Shown here: positions 1 to 5,782 of the stretch, piece after piece | Layout: each line of letters opens with the position of its first letter | Position numbering within the stretch: position 1 is the first letter of the stretch | Assembly (NCBI GenBank): GCA_045546555.1 | Contig: JAZQCY010000150.1 | Location: 1-10,293 of the forward strand | Direction: 5' to 3' | From: UMGS172 sp045546555 | GTDB taxonomy: Bacteria; Bacillota; Clostridia; Oscillospirales; Acutalibacteraceae | Length of the DNA stretch: 10,293 bases | The notes under the pieces: model-generated | Database searches by the model: none | What the model saw: the letters and a program-made list of their open reading frames with translations, nothing else | Told to the model about the DNA's origin: nothing | Translations under genes and position numbers: made by a program

Positions 1-1
1 C

Positions 2-613
2 CGTTTCTTGGCTGATTGCGGTGCTGACTTTATCAAGGTCGGTATCGGCGGGGGTTCTATCTGCATCACCCGTGAGACCAAGGGCAACGGTCGTGGACAG
101 GCCACCGCCTTGATCGGGGTCTGCAAGGCACGTGATGAGTATTTTAAGGAGACCGGCGTTTATGTTCCCGTTTGCTCCGACGGCGGTATCGTTTACGACC
201 ACCATATTACTCTTGCACTTGCAATGGGTGCCGATTTTGTAATGCTCGGCCGTTATTTTGCACGTTTCGATGAAAGCCCCACAAACAAGGTCAACATCGG
301 CGGCAACTACTTCAAGGAGTACTGGGGTGAGGGCTCGGCAAGGGCACGTAACTGGCAGAGATACGACCTTGGCGGCGATAAGAAGCTGTCCTTTGAGGAG
401 GGTGTTGACTCCTATGTTCCTTATGCAGGAACGCTCAAGGACAACGTTGCTCTGTCGCTTTCCAAGGTCAAGTCTACAATGTGCAACTGTGGCGCTTTGA
501 CCATCCCCGAGCTTCAGCAGAAGGCCAAGCTCACCCTCGTTTCGGCAACAAGTATCGTCGAGGGCGGCGCACACGACGTTATCCAGAAGGAAAAGAGCAC
601 CGCAATTAAATAA
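2..613 (+). CDS. guaB: IMP dehydrogenase, C-terminal part (5' end outside window)
   Basis: This is the last ~203 codons of an inosine-5'-monophosphate dehydrogenase, the NAD-dependent enzyme that oxidises IMP to XMP, the committed step of guanine nucleotide synthesis in the cytosol. The frame is open from base 2. The catalytic loop GGGSICITR places the active-site Cys at 62-64. CSDGGI and the MGADFVMLGRYFA segment form the phosphate-binding barrel strands. The mobile flap carries the Arg-Tyr pair (RNWQRY; Arg 359-361, Tyr 362-364) that activates water. The C-terminal NCGALTIPEL and VEGGAHDV segments complete the barrel. The loop GGGSIC instead of the usual GPGSIC, and the RNWQRYDLGG flap, match what I remember of the Tritrichomonas foetus-type IMPDH branch. 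GMP reductase is unlikely because the Arg-Tyr flap is present. The N-terminal half, including any CBS domains, is not visible. A strong terminator follows 13 bases after the stop. Confidence 0.93.
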   Translation, partial: RFLADCGADFIKVGIGGGSICITRETKGNGRGQATALIGVCKARDEYFKETGVYVPVCSDGGIVYDHHITLALAMGADFVMLGRYFARFDESPTNKVNIGGNYFKEYWGEGSARARNWQRYDLGGDKKLSFEEGVDSYVPYAGTLKDNVALSLSKVKSTMCNCGALTIPELQQKAKLTLVSATSIVEGGAHDVIQKEKSTAIK

Positions 614-625
614 TTGTGAAATTTT

Positions 626-653
626 AACGGACGGCTTCGGCCGTCCGTTTTTT
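626..653 (+). terminator. Rho-independent terminator of guaB
   Basis: A perfect 10-bp stem (626-635 with 640-649) is closed by a UUCG tetraloop on a C-G pair and followed by a run of T to 653. It lies immediately downstream of the IMP dehydrogenase stop, so guaB ends its transcript here and the next gene is independent. Confidence 0.95.
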
Positions 654-698
654 CATGCGGCTCTTTTTCACAAAATCACTCAAATTGTAAAATATTAC

Positions 699-727
699 TT
701 GCAATGTGTGTTGATTTATGGTACGAT
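699..727 (+). promoter_or_regulatory. Sigma-A type promoter with extended -10 for the CNNM/CorC gene
   Basis: TTGCAA (699-704) and TACGAT (722-727) are separated by 17 bases. A TG dinucleotide at 719-720, one base before the -10, gives an extended -10 element. Each hexamer matches consensus in four of six positions. The predicted start is near 734, leaving a leader of about 50 bases before the TTG start at 783. Confidence 0.65.
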
Positions 728-767
728 TACTCTGCACAACTGTGTTGTGTAAAAATATATTTTTATT

Positions 768-775
768 AGGAGGGG
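768..775 (+). promoter_or_regulatory. Ribosome binding site fixing the TTG start at 783
   Basis: AGGAGGGG lies 7 bases before a TTG codon. The first in-frame ATG of this gene falls about 38 codons later, inside the conserved first helix region and after the SASETAF motif, so this site decides in favour of the TTG start. Confidence 0.85.
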
Positions 776-782
776 TTCCATT

Positions 783-2066
783 TTGGATCCGGACAGTTGG
801 CCGCAGATAATTATTCTTATTATTCTTGTAGCCTTTTCGGCGTTCTTTTCAGCGTCGGAAACAGCATTCACATCACTTAACAAAATCAGGCTTAAAATGA
901 TGGCCGATGAAGGCAATCGCAGAGCCGCACTCGCTTACTCGATGACTGATAATTTTGATAAAATGTTGTCCACCGTGCTTATCGGTAACAACATTGTCAA
1001 CATTGCCGCAACCTCGGTCGCAACCATTCTTTTCATCGACCTATTAAAAAGTGAAAGCCTCGGTTCGACCATTTCTACCGTTGTAATGACGGTGGTGGTG
1101 CTCATTTTCGGTGAGGTATCACCTAAAAGCATCGCCAAGGAAAAGCCGGAAAAATTCGCCTGCTTTGCGGCACCGTTTTTGAAGGCGCTGATGCTTATTT
1201 TCACTCCGTTCGTTGCATTCTTTGTTGTTTGGAAAAAGATGCTCAAAAAGCTTTTCCGTCTTGATAACAAGGACACGATCACAGGTGATGAGCTTATCAA
1301 TATCGTTGATGAAGCCGAAGAAGGCGGCGGACTTGACGAGGAGGAAAGCGATCTTATCCGTTCGGCAATTTCGTTCAGCGAATGTCCCGTCAGTGATATC
1401 TTAACACCCCGTGTTGATATGGTCGCAGTTGACAAGAACGACAGCGTTGAGGAGATAGCAAAAGCCTTTGACGAATCGGGCTTTTCACGCTTGCCGGTAT
1501 ATGATGAGACCGTTGACAGCATCGTCGGTGTCATACATATCCGTGACTTTAATAAGCACGTCGTGGCCAACGGCGAATCGGTCGAATCCATCATAAAGGA
1601 TACGGTTTTTGTTGCCCGTCAGATGCCCATTAGTGAGCTTTTGAAGCTGTTGCAGTCCAAAAAGACCCACATGGCGGTCGTCTCCGACGAGTACGGCGGT
1701 ACCATCGGTATTGCGACAATGGAGGATATCCTTGAGGAGCTTGTCGGTGAGATATGGGACGAGTACGACGAGGTCGTTGAGGAATTTAAGGAAAATGAGG
1801 ACGGCACCGTGACCGTTCTTTGTGCTACACAGCTTGACAAAATGTTTGAGTTTTTTGAACTTCAGGCCGATGAGGAATCCGAGTCGGTCTCGGTCGGCGG
1901 TTGGGTGCTTGAACAGCTCGGCAAAATTGCTGAGGAGGGCGACGAGTTCGATTATGAGAACCTGCACGTCAAGGTCACCAAGGTTCAGGAACGCCGTGTG
2001 CTTGAGATAAATGTTACCGTCATGAAGTCCGATGAGGACGAGGACGGGGAACCTAAGGAAGATTAA
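783..2066 (+). CDS. CNNM/CorC-family (HlyC/TlyC-like) membrane protein with CBS pair
   Basis: A 427-residue membrane protein of the DUF21/CNNM-CBS-CorC family. Relatives act in magnesium or other divalent cation export and homeostasis; the old name hemolysin is historical. Residues 1-190 form the CNNM (DUF21) domain: a first helix around 8-25 leading into SASETAF, the conserved GNNIVNIAATS (68-78), a helix around 95-110 running into FGEVSPKSIA (109-118), and another around 130-150. Two CBS domains follow at roughly 205-265 (opening with LTPRVDMVAV) and 268-325 (SDEYGGTIGIATMEDILEEL), the usual ATP/Mg-sensing module. The CorC_HlyC domain is at about 340-415 (SVSVGGWVLEQLG), followed by a short acidic tail. 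Length and domain order are complete for the family. The TTG start is supported by AGGAGGGG 7 bases upstream. It appears to be a single-gene unit with its own promoter. The transported ion cannot be read from the sequence. Confidence 0.92.
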   Translation: MDPDSWPQIIILIILVAFSAFFSASETAFTSLNKIRLKMMADEGNRRAALAYSMTDNFDKMLSTVLIGNNIVNIAATSVATILFIDLLKSESLGSTISTVVMTVVVLIFGEVSPKSIAKEKPEKFACFAAPFLKALMLIFTPFVAFFVVWKKMLKKLFRLDNKDTITGDELINIVDEAEEGGGLDEEESDLIRSAISFSECPVSDILTPRVDMVAVDKNDSVEEIAKAFDESGFSRLPVYDETVDSIVGVIHIRDFNKHVVANGESVESIIKDTVFVARQMPISELLKLLQSKKTHMAVVSDEYGGTIGIATMEDILEELVGEIWDEYDEVVEEFKENEDGTVTVLCATQLDKMFEFFELQADEESESVSVGGWVLEQLGKIAEEGDEFDYENLHVKVTKVQERRVLEINVTVMKSDEDEDGEPKED

Positions 2067-2084
2067 AAAGGATACAATTCCTTT

Positions 2085-2110
2085 GTAGGGAACGACGCCC
2101 TCGTCGTTCC
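2085..2110. repeat. REP-like intergenic palindrome
   Basis: A perfect 9-bp inverted repeat (2089-2097 GGAACGACG with 2102-2110 CGTCGTTCC) encloses the four bases CCCT and is preceded by TGTA. There is no T-run on either side, so it is not a terminator. From memory, short GTAGGG-type palindromes of this kind are dispersed in many copies between genes of gut Clostridia; copy number cannot be checked in this window, which holds only one. Confidence 0.6.
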
Positions 2111-2123
2111 GAAAAATGAAAAG

Positions 2124-2163
2124 AAAGGATCGGTCACAATTTAAACTGTGAGCGGTCCTTTTT
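2124..2163 (+). terminator. Terminator hairpin of the CNNM/CorC gene, in the leader of the beta-helix gene
   Basis: A 15-bp stem (2124-2138 with 2147-2161) has one G-G mismatch and one G-U pair, an 8-base loop (2139-2146), and a T-run at 2159-2163. It ends about 20 bases before the start codon at 2184. It may simply end the upstream transcript. However, I see no good promoter between it and the next gene, so it may also act as an attenuator for the downstream gene. Confidence 0.8.
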
Positions 2164-2183
2164 GTATTTTGGGGGTAAATATA

Positions 2184-3833
2184 ATGGCAAAATATTACAC
2201 AACAGCTTTAGGCTTAAAGCCTTCCGAGACTCAATGCTGTGCCGATGCTTTGGAAAAAATCATCGGCGACCTTCCCGATGGCAGTGAACTCGTTTTAGGT
2301 CGTGGCAGATGGTTTTTGAGCCGCAGACTTCAGATATCGGGCAAAAAGAGTTTTACCTTAAGCGGTGAAAACGCAACCTTGGTATCACATTTTGACAACG
2401 TTGACGTTTCAAAATCCGACGGTGCCATTCAGTTTACAAATTGCGAAAACCTTACCGTCAGAAATCTTCAGTTTGATTACGATATTCCGGTGAATATGGC
2501 AGGCCGTGTTGTTAGTATCGACCGTGAGGCAGGAACCTTTGATATCAAGGTGTTTGACAGCTTCAAATGCGTCGGAAATGAGCGCTTTGAGGCCTTTAAC
2601 TCGATGGATGAGGAGCAGACCCCCGACTATAAGTTTGTGACCTATAACGATTGCCCCAAGGAGTACCTCGGCAACAATACCTACCGTATAAACGCCAAGG
2701 GAATGAAGCTTTCGGTCGACCGCATAGAGGATAACCACCTTATGGTCATCCGCCACGTAAAATACGGCCCCCAACTGCTGATATTCAAGGGCGTTTTCGG
2801 CTGTACCTTGGAGGATATCACGATCTATGCCTCGGCAGGTCTTACATATCTTATATCGCCCCGTTGCTCGGATTTCAATTTCATCAGATGCAGTTTGCGT
2901 CTGCCCGAAAACAGCGAGCGTCTGTTTGCATCCAATGCTGACGGTATGCACGTTGTGGGACTTACCGGCAAGCTTTATATGAAGGATTGCTATTTTGAAA
3001 ATATGGGTGATGATGCTCTTAATATGCACAGCACCGCCGGTACCGTTTTCACCGACCCCGAAGACAACACCTTCAAGTGCGTTTACGGCCGTATCAATAC
3101 CCGACTTGACAGCCTTTTGGATGCTGATTGGGCCAAAGCAGGAGATATTCTAAATATTTACGATCAGGAAAGCTTTGACCACGTGGCCTCGGTCAGGGTG
3201 GTGTCGTATAATGGCAACGACGTTGTGTATGAGCCGATATTCGGTGAGTTCAAGAAGGGTAATATCGTTGGAAACACTGCCTACTATGCAGAAACTCACC
3301 TTGACGGCTGCACTGTTTATAACACCCGTGCCAGAGCTTTCTTGTTCCAGACCGAGAACATCTTGGTCGAAAACTGCCACATTCACGGAATGTCGGGCTG
3401 TGCAATGATACTGTCGCCCGATATCCGCAAATGGCACGAGGTCGGCCCCTGCAAGAACGTTGTCATCCGCAACAATATGATAGAAAAATGCGGCTATGCC
3501 AAGGTGCCGTCAAATATCGGCGCTATTGCCGTAAAATGCTGTCACGATGCAGGTTTGACCGATTCGCCCGCAGGTGTGCACGAGAATTTTTTGATCGAGG
3601 GAAACACCTTCCGCAATTTGGGTGCAAGCGGTGTGTTTGCACTTGCGGTCAAGGGTATCACGGTCAAAAACAATCACTTTGAAAATTGCTCAAACAACTG
3701 CTTCAGTGAGGATGTTGAGTCGATCCACCACGATATAGCGCTGATGAACTGCACCGAGGCAACCGTTTCGGGTAACACATCGAATCGCAGTGAGCAGGCT
3801 ACATTGCATCTCACCAATACCGTTGCAGAATAA
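2184..3833 (+). CDS. Right-handed parallel beta-helix protein, GH110-like putative glycosidase
   Basis: A 549-residue protein made largely of short beta-helix coils (for example FTNCENLTVRNLQF at 84-97 and NILVENCHIHGM at 392-403). The acidic motifs NADGMH (Asp253) and MGDDALNMH (Asp276, Asp277) sit where glycoside hydrolase family 110 alpha-galactosidases carry their Asp and Asp-Asp pair. The 23-residue spacing equals the one I recall for the characterised marine GH110 enzyme. The later KWHEVGPCKNVVIRNNMIEKC (from residue 416) also resembles the GH110 segment before the C-terminal coils. A GH28-like or other pectin-type beta-helix enzyme is the alternative. There is no signal peptide, so it is predicted to be cytosolic and would act on imported oligosaccharides; no sugar transporter is adjacent. 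ATG 2184 is chosen because GGGGGT (2171-2176) lies 7 bases upstream; the in-frame GTG at 2148 falls inside the terminator stem. Substrate is inferred, not shown. Confidence 0.75.
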   Translation: MAKYYTTALGLKPSETQCCADALEKIIGDLPDGSELVLGRGRWFLSRRLQISGKKSFTLSGENATLVSHFDNVDVSKSDGAIQFTNCENLTVRNLQFDYDIPVNMAGRVVSIDREAGTFDIKVFDSFKCVGNERFEAFNSMDEEQTPDYKFVTYNDCPKEYLGNNTYRINAKGMKLSVDRIEDNHLMVIRHVKYGPQLLIFKGVFGCTLEDITIYASAGLTYLISPRCSDFNFIRCSLRLPENSERLFASNADGMHVVGLTGKLYMKDCYFENMGDDALNMHSTAGTVFTDPEDNTFKCVYGRINTRLDSLLDADWAKAGDILNIYDQESFDHVASVRVVSYNGNDVVYEPIFGEFKKGNIVGNTAYYAETHLDGCTVYNTRARAFLFQTENILVENCHIHGMSGCAMILSPDIRKWHEVGPCKNVVIRNNMIEKCGYAKVPSNIGAIAVKCCHDAGLTDSPAGVHENFLIEGNTFRNLGASGVFALAVKGITVKNNHFENCSNNCFSEDVESIHHDIALMNCTEATVSGNTSNRSEQATLHLTNTVAE

Positions 3834-3838
3834 AAGAA

Positions 3839-3869
3839 AAAACCTCTTTGGACGAGCCAAAGAGGTTTT
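3839..3869. terminator. Bidirectional terminator between convergent genes
   Basis: A perfect 13-bp stem (3839-3851 with 3857-3869) has a 5-base loop. It is followed by a T-rich stretch on the plus strand (TTTTATTT) and, read on the minus strand, by a T-rich stretch from the A-run at 3832-3842. It serves both the beta-helix gene and the minus-strand membrane protein gene. Confidence 0.93.
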
Positions 3870-3880
3870 ATTTGATGATT

Positions 3881-4360
3881 TTAGAAGAATGATAAAAGCA
3901 GGATGGCGCTCAAAGCCGAGCAGATGATACCTAAACCGCCACAGATAAGACCGACGGCGCCCATGCTACGGCCTGCGTTTTCCTTTTTGCGGATGCCGAG
4001 TACGGCAAACGCAAGACACAAAAGACCGAAGATCAGACAACCGACACTTGTTGACAGCTCGCTTCCGAAGGAGTACCATTCCTCATTGTCAAATATGTAC
4101 TCGATTGCATCGGTCAAGGATGTGATACCGATGAGGAAGGTGATAATGCCGATAGCCATTGAGGTGATGTTAAAGGCAAGACCCGACATCAGCTTTTCAG
4201 GCTTGGGAGGCTGAGCAGGCACGGCATTGCGGGGAGGAAGATTATACGGATTGGGGTATGCGGGCGGTTGAGGTGCAGGAACATACTGACCCTGCGGTGC
4301 AACGGGCTTGGGAGCCTCAGGTGCATTGGTTACAACTGTATTGTTTCTGTTTTCTTCCAT
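3881..4360 (-). CDS. Small membrane protein with proline-rich cytosolic tail (DUF4190-like)
   Basis: A 159-residue protein of unknown function. Residues 1-55 form a disordered Pro/Ala/Gln-rich tail (VPAPQPPAYPNPYNLPPR at 27-44). Three hydrophobic segments follow at about 62-80, 104-122 and 132-156, with a short acidic loop (DNEEWYSFGSE, 91-101) after the first and a basic loop (GIRKKENAGR) after the second. This arrangement, Pro-rich tail plus GLCxAxAVLGI-like helices, is common in Gram-positive DUF4190-type proteins and tail-carrying zinc-ribbon relatives; no zinc-binding cysteines are seen here. The start is supported by GAAAGGAA (4368-4375) about 7 bases upstream. It is expressed from a perfect consensus promoter at 4417-4445, so it is probably abundant. 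It is transcribed away from the pseudouridine synthase gene. A role in envelope biology is only a guess from topology. Confidence 0.8.
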   Translation of the reverse strand: MEENRNNTVVTNAPEAPKPVAPQGQYVPAPQPPAYPNPYNLPPRNAVPAQPPKPEKLMSGLAFNITSMAIGIITFLIGITSLTDAIEYIFDNEEWYSFGSELSTSVGCLIFGLLCLAFAVLGIRKKENAGRSMGAVGLICGGLGIICSALSAILLLSFF

Positions 4361-4416
4361 AATAATGTTCCTTTCTGAAATGAAATAGGATTTTCGGACT
4401 ACCTTTCCTCGACCTT

Positions 4417-4445
4417 ATTATATTACATTTTGAAAAATTTGTCAA
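4417..4445 (-). promoter_or_regulatory. Perfect consensus sigma-A promoter for the small membrane protein gene
   Basis: Read on the minus strand, TTGACA (4445-4440) is followed after exactly 17 bases by TATAAT (4422-4417). Both hexamers match consensus fully. The predicted start is near 4410, giving a leader of about 50 bases. Confidence 0.9.
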
Positions 4446-4452
4446 GTGAACA

Positions 4453-4481
4453 TTGTGTAAATCTAAAATGTATAGTATAAT
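4453..4481 (+). promoter_or_regulatory. Promoter for the pseudouridine synthase gene
   Basis: TTGTGT (4453-4458) and a perfect TATAAT (4476-4481) are spaced by 17 bases. Its -35 lies only 8 bases from the -35 of the divergent minus-strand promoter, so the two polymerase sites overlap back to back and may compete. Confidence 0.7.
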
Positions 4482-4485
4482 AACA

Positions 4486-4517
4486 AAAGATTACAAAATA
4501 AGGCCAAAGATTACAAA
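4486..4517 (+). repeat. Pair of 12-base direct repeats at the transcript start
   Basis: AAAGATTACAAA occurs at 4486-4497 and again at 4506-4517, a 20-base period. The first copy covers the predicted transcription start of the pseudouridine synthase gene and the second lies in its leader. The period is about two helical turns, which would suit a regulator binding one face of the DNA, but no regulator is known. Confidence 0.55.
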
Positions 4518-4531
4518 GGTAACAAATCTGT

Positions 4532-4542
4532 AAGGCGGTGAT
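4532..4542 (+). promoter_or_regulatory. Ribosome binding site fixing the TTG start at 4547
   Basis: AAGGCGGTGAT matches the anti-Shine-Dalgarno complement AAGGAGGTGAT in 10 of 11 positions. Its core ends 8 bases before TTG 4547. The upstream in-frame GTG at 4538 lies inside this site and cannot be the start. Confidence 0.85.
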
Positions 4543-4546
4543 ACCA

Positions 4547-5200
4547 TTGCAAAAGATTGAGATACTTGAAAGCAACAAGGAATATATTGTGTGCATAAAG
4601 CCCTCGGGTGTTTTGAGTGAGGACGGCAAGGCAAACAGTCTGCCGCTGCTTTTGGCCGAAGGGGAGCAAAAACCGTTGGTTGTGCACCGACTTGATAAAG
4701 AGGTTTCGGGCGTGATGGTGCTTGCCAAAACACAAAAAACTGCCTCCGAGCTGACAAGGCAGATAACCGACAAGACCTTTAAAAAGGAGTATTTTGCCAT
4801 CGTTTCGGGTGAGGTTGAGGAACACGGTGTCTTGGAGGATCTTTTATATCACGACCGTGTGAAGAACAAAACCTATACCGTAAAACGTGAGCGCAAGGGT
4901 GTAAAGCTCGCAAAATTGGAGTTTTGGCGATTAGGGGTGGCCGAAACCGAAAACGGTGCTGTGTCCTTGGTGAGGGTTAAGCTTTACACGGGCCGCACCC
5001 ATCAGATAAGGGTACAGTTTGCATCACGAAAGCACCCCATTTTGGGCGATCGAAAATACGGCTCGGAGACCAACTGCCAAATTGCGCTTTTTTCACGGCT
5101 TGTGGGCTTTAAAATCGGTGAAAAAAACGTGGAATTTACCGCAGTTCCCGAGTGTGTCTTCCCGTGGGACACTTTTTCGAAAATACTTGTTCAAATTTAA
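4547..5200 (+). CDS. RluA-family pseudouridine synthase
   Basis: A 217-residue enzyme that isomerises uridine to pseudouridine in rRNA or tRNA. The family signature VVHRLDKEVSGVMVLAK (45-61) contains the catalytic Asp50. KKEYFAIVSGEV (79-90) and the active-site strand LYTGRTHQIRVQF (146-158), followed by HPILGDRKYGS (163-173), complete the RluA fold. It is shorter than the ~300-residue RluD/YlyB type because it has no N-terminal S4 RNA-binding domain, so it resembles the compact RluA or TruC-like enzymes. The target uridine cannot be inferred. The start is TTG 4547, from the near-perfect ribosome binding site at 4532-4542. It stands alone, with its own promoter, between the divergent membrane protein gene and the MarR operon. 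No separate terminator follows; the palindrome at 5247-5280 with its T-run may serve. Confidence 0.92.
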   Translation: MQKIEILESNKEYIVCIKPSGVLSEDGKANSLPLLLAEGEQKPLVVHRLDKEVSGVMVLAKTQKTASELTRQITDKTFKKEYFAIVSGEVEEHGVLEDLLYHDRVKNKTYTVKRERKGVKLAKLEFWRLGVAETENGAVSLVRVKLYTGRTHQIRVQFASRKHPILGDRKYGSETNCQIALFSRLVGFKIGEKNVEFTAVPECVFPWDTFSKILVQI

Positions 5201-5221
5201 AGATTATTCATACTTAATCTA

Positions 5222-5249
5222 TTGACAAAAGATTTAAAAGTGATAAAAT
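5222..5249 (+). promoter_or_regulatory. Promoter of the marR-ABC exporter operon
   Basis: A perfect TTGACA (5222-5227) is followed after 16 bases by TAAAAT (5244-5249). A TG at 5241-5242, one base before the -10, gives an extended -10. Its last bases run directly into the inverted repeat at 5247-5280, so a protein bound there would block polymerase. Confidence 0.85.
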
Positions 5250-5280
5250 AGTTAACGTGTTTAACAATGCGTTAACTATT
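5247..5280. promoter_or_regulatory. Probable MarR operator: 11-bp perfect inverted repeat
   Basis: AATAGTTAACG (5247-5257) and CGTTAACTATT (5270-5280) form a perfect inverted repeat around 12 bases that hold a third related half site (GTTTAAC, 5259-5265). It overlaps the -10 and the transcription start and lies just before a marR-type gene, the classic place for autorepression. Because T5279-5285 follows the right arm, the same sequence also has the shape of a rho-independent terminator for transcripts entering from the pseudouridine synthase gene. Confidence 0.75.
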
Positions 5281-5299
5281 TTTTTATGGAGTGATGAAG

Positions 5300-5782
5300 A
5301 TGACTAAAACAGAATACAGCGCCAAGATCAAGGCAATGGCCGAGCTGTCACGCCAGATCAACCGTGCCCACATAAAGGTGTTTGAAAAGCACGCAGTGGA
5401 TGTGTTTGAAATACACCGCAGTCAACACATGATGTTGATGTTCATTTCAAAGAATGAGAACGTGTCACAGCGCCAGATAGCCGATGCCTTTAACATAAGC
5501 GCCGCCGCCGTTGCAGTCACCTTGAAAAAGCTTGAATCGGCAGGCCTTATTGTCCGCAACGCTTCCAAGGTGGATAGCCGCCGCAACCACATTTGTATAA
5601 GTGAAAAGGGACAGAATATCATCGACGAAACGGCACATGTTTTCGGGAATATAGACCGTCTTATGTTCAAGGATTTTACCGATGATGAGATTGAGCAGCT
5701 TCGTGTTTTCTGCGAAAGAATGTATAATAATCTTATCGAGGCCGAATCGGTAACCACCGAAGAGCTTAAAGGTGAACTTTAA
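5300..5782 (+). CDS. MarR-family transcriptional regulator
   Basis: A 160-residue winged-helix regulator of the MarR family, dimeric DNA-binding repressors often released by small hydrophobic or phenolic ligands. The helix-turn-helix is at about 55-78 (VSQRQIADAFNISAAAVAVTL), and the wing is DSRRNHICISEKG (92-104) with the family's D-x-R wing tip. Flanking N- and C-terminal helices (5-35, 110-150) provide the dimer interface. No cysteine pattern suggests redox sensing. ATG 5300 is chosen because GGAG (5288-5291) lies 8 bases before it; GTG 5291 and ATG 5294 are too close to that site. Its stop shares one base with the ATG of the first exporter gene (TAATG), so translation is probably coupled. 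The operator at 5247-5280 suggests that it represses its own operon. The inducer, presumably an exporter substrate, is unknown. Confidence 0.93.
   Translation: MTKTEYSAKIKAMAELSRQINRAHIKVFEKHAVDVFEIHRSQHMMLMFISKNENVSQRQIADAFNISAAAVAVTLKKLESAGLIVRNASKVDSRRNHICISEKGQNIIDETAHVFGNIDRLMFKDFTDDEIEQLRVFCERMYNNLIEAESVTTEELKGEL

Noticed and set aside
935..1594. Long minus-strand open frame opposite the CNNM/CorC gene (219 codons)
   Set aside because: It is Ser/Thr/Ile-rich, as expected from the reverse complement of a real gene. It has no ribosome binding site, resembles no family I know, and lies wholly inside a well-supported gene.
2148..2183. Upstream GTG start for the beta-helix gene at 2148
   Set aside because: It lies inside the right arm of the terminator stem and has no ribosome binding site. 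ATG 2184 has GGGGGT upstream.
2409..3029. Long minus-strand open frame opposite the beta-helix gene (206 codons)
   Set aside because: There is no ribosome binding site and no recognisable domain, and the opposite strand encodes a full-length beta-helix protein with conserved motifs.
4538..4546. Upstream GTG start for the pseudouridine synthase
   Set aside because: The GTG is part of the Shine-Dalgarno sequence itself; TTG 4547 has ideal spacing.
5291..5299. GTG 5291 or ATG 5294 as start of the MarR gene
   Set aside because: Both overlap or abut the GGAG ribosome binding site. ATG 5300 is 8 bases from it.
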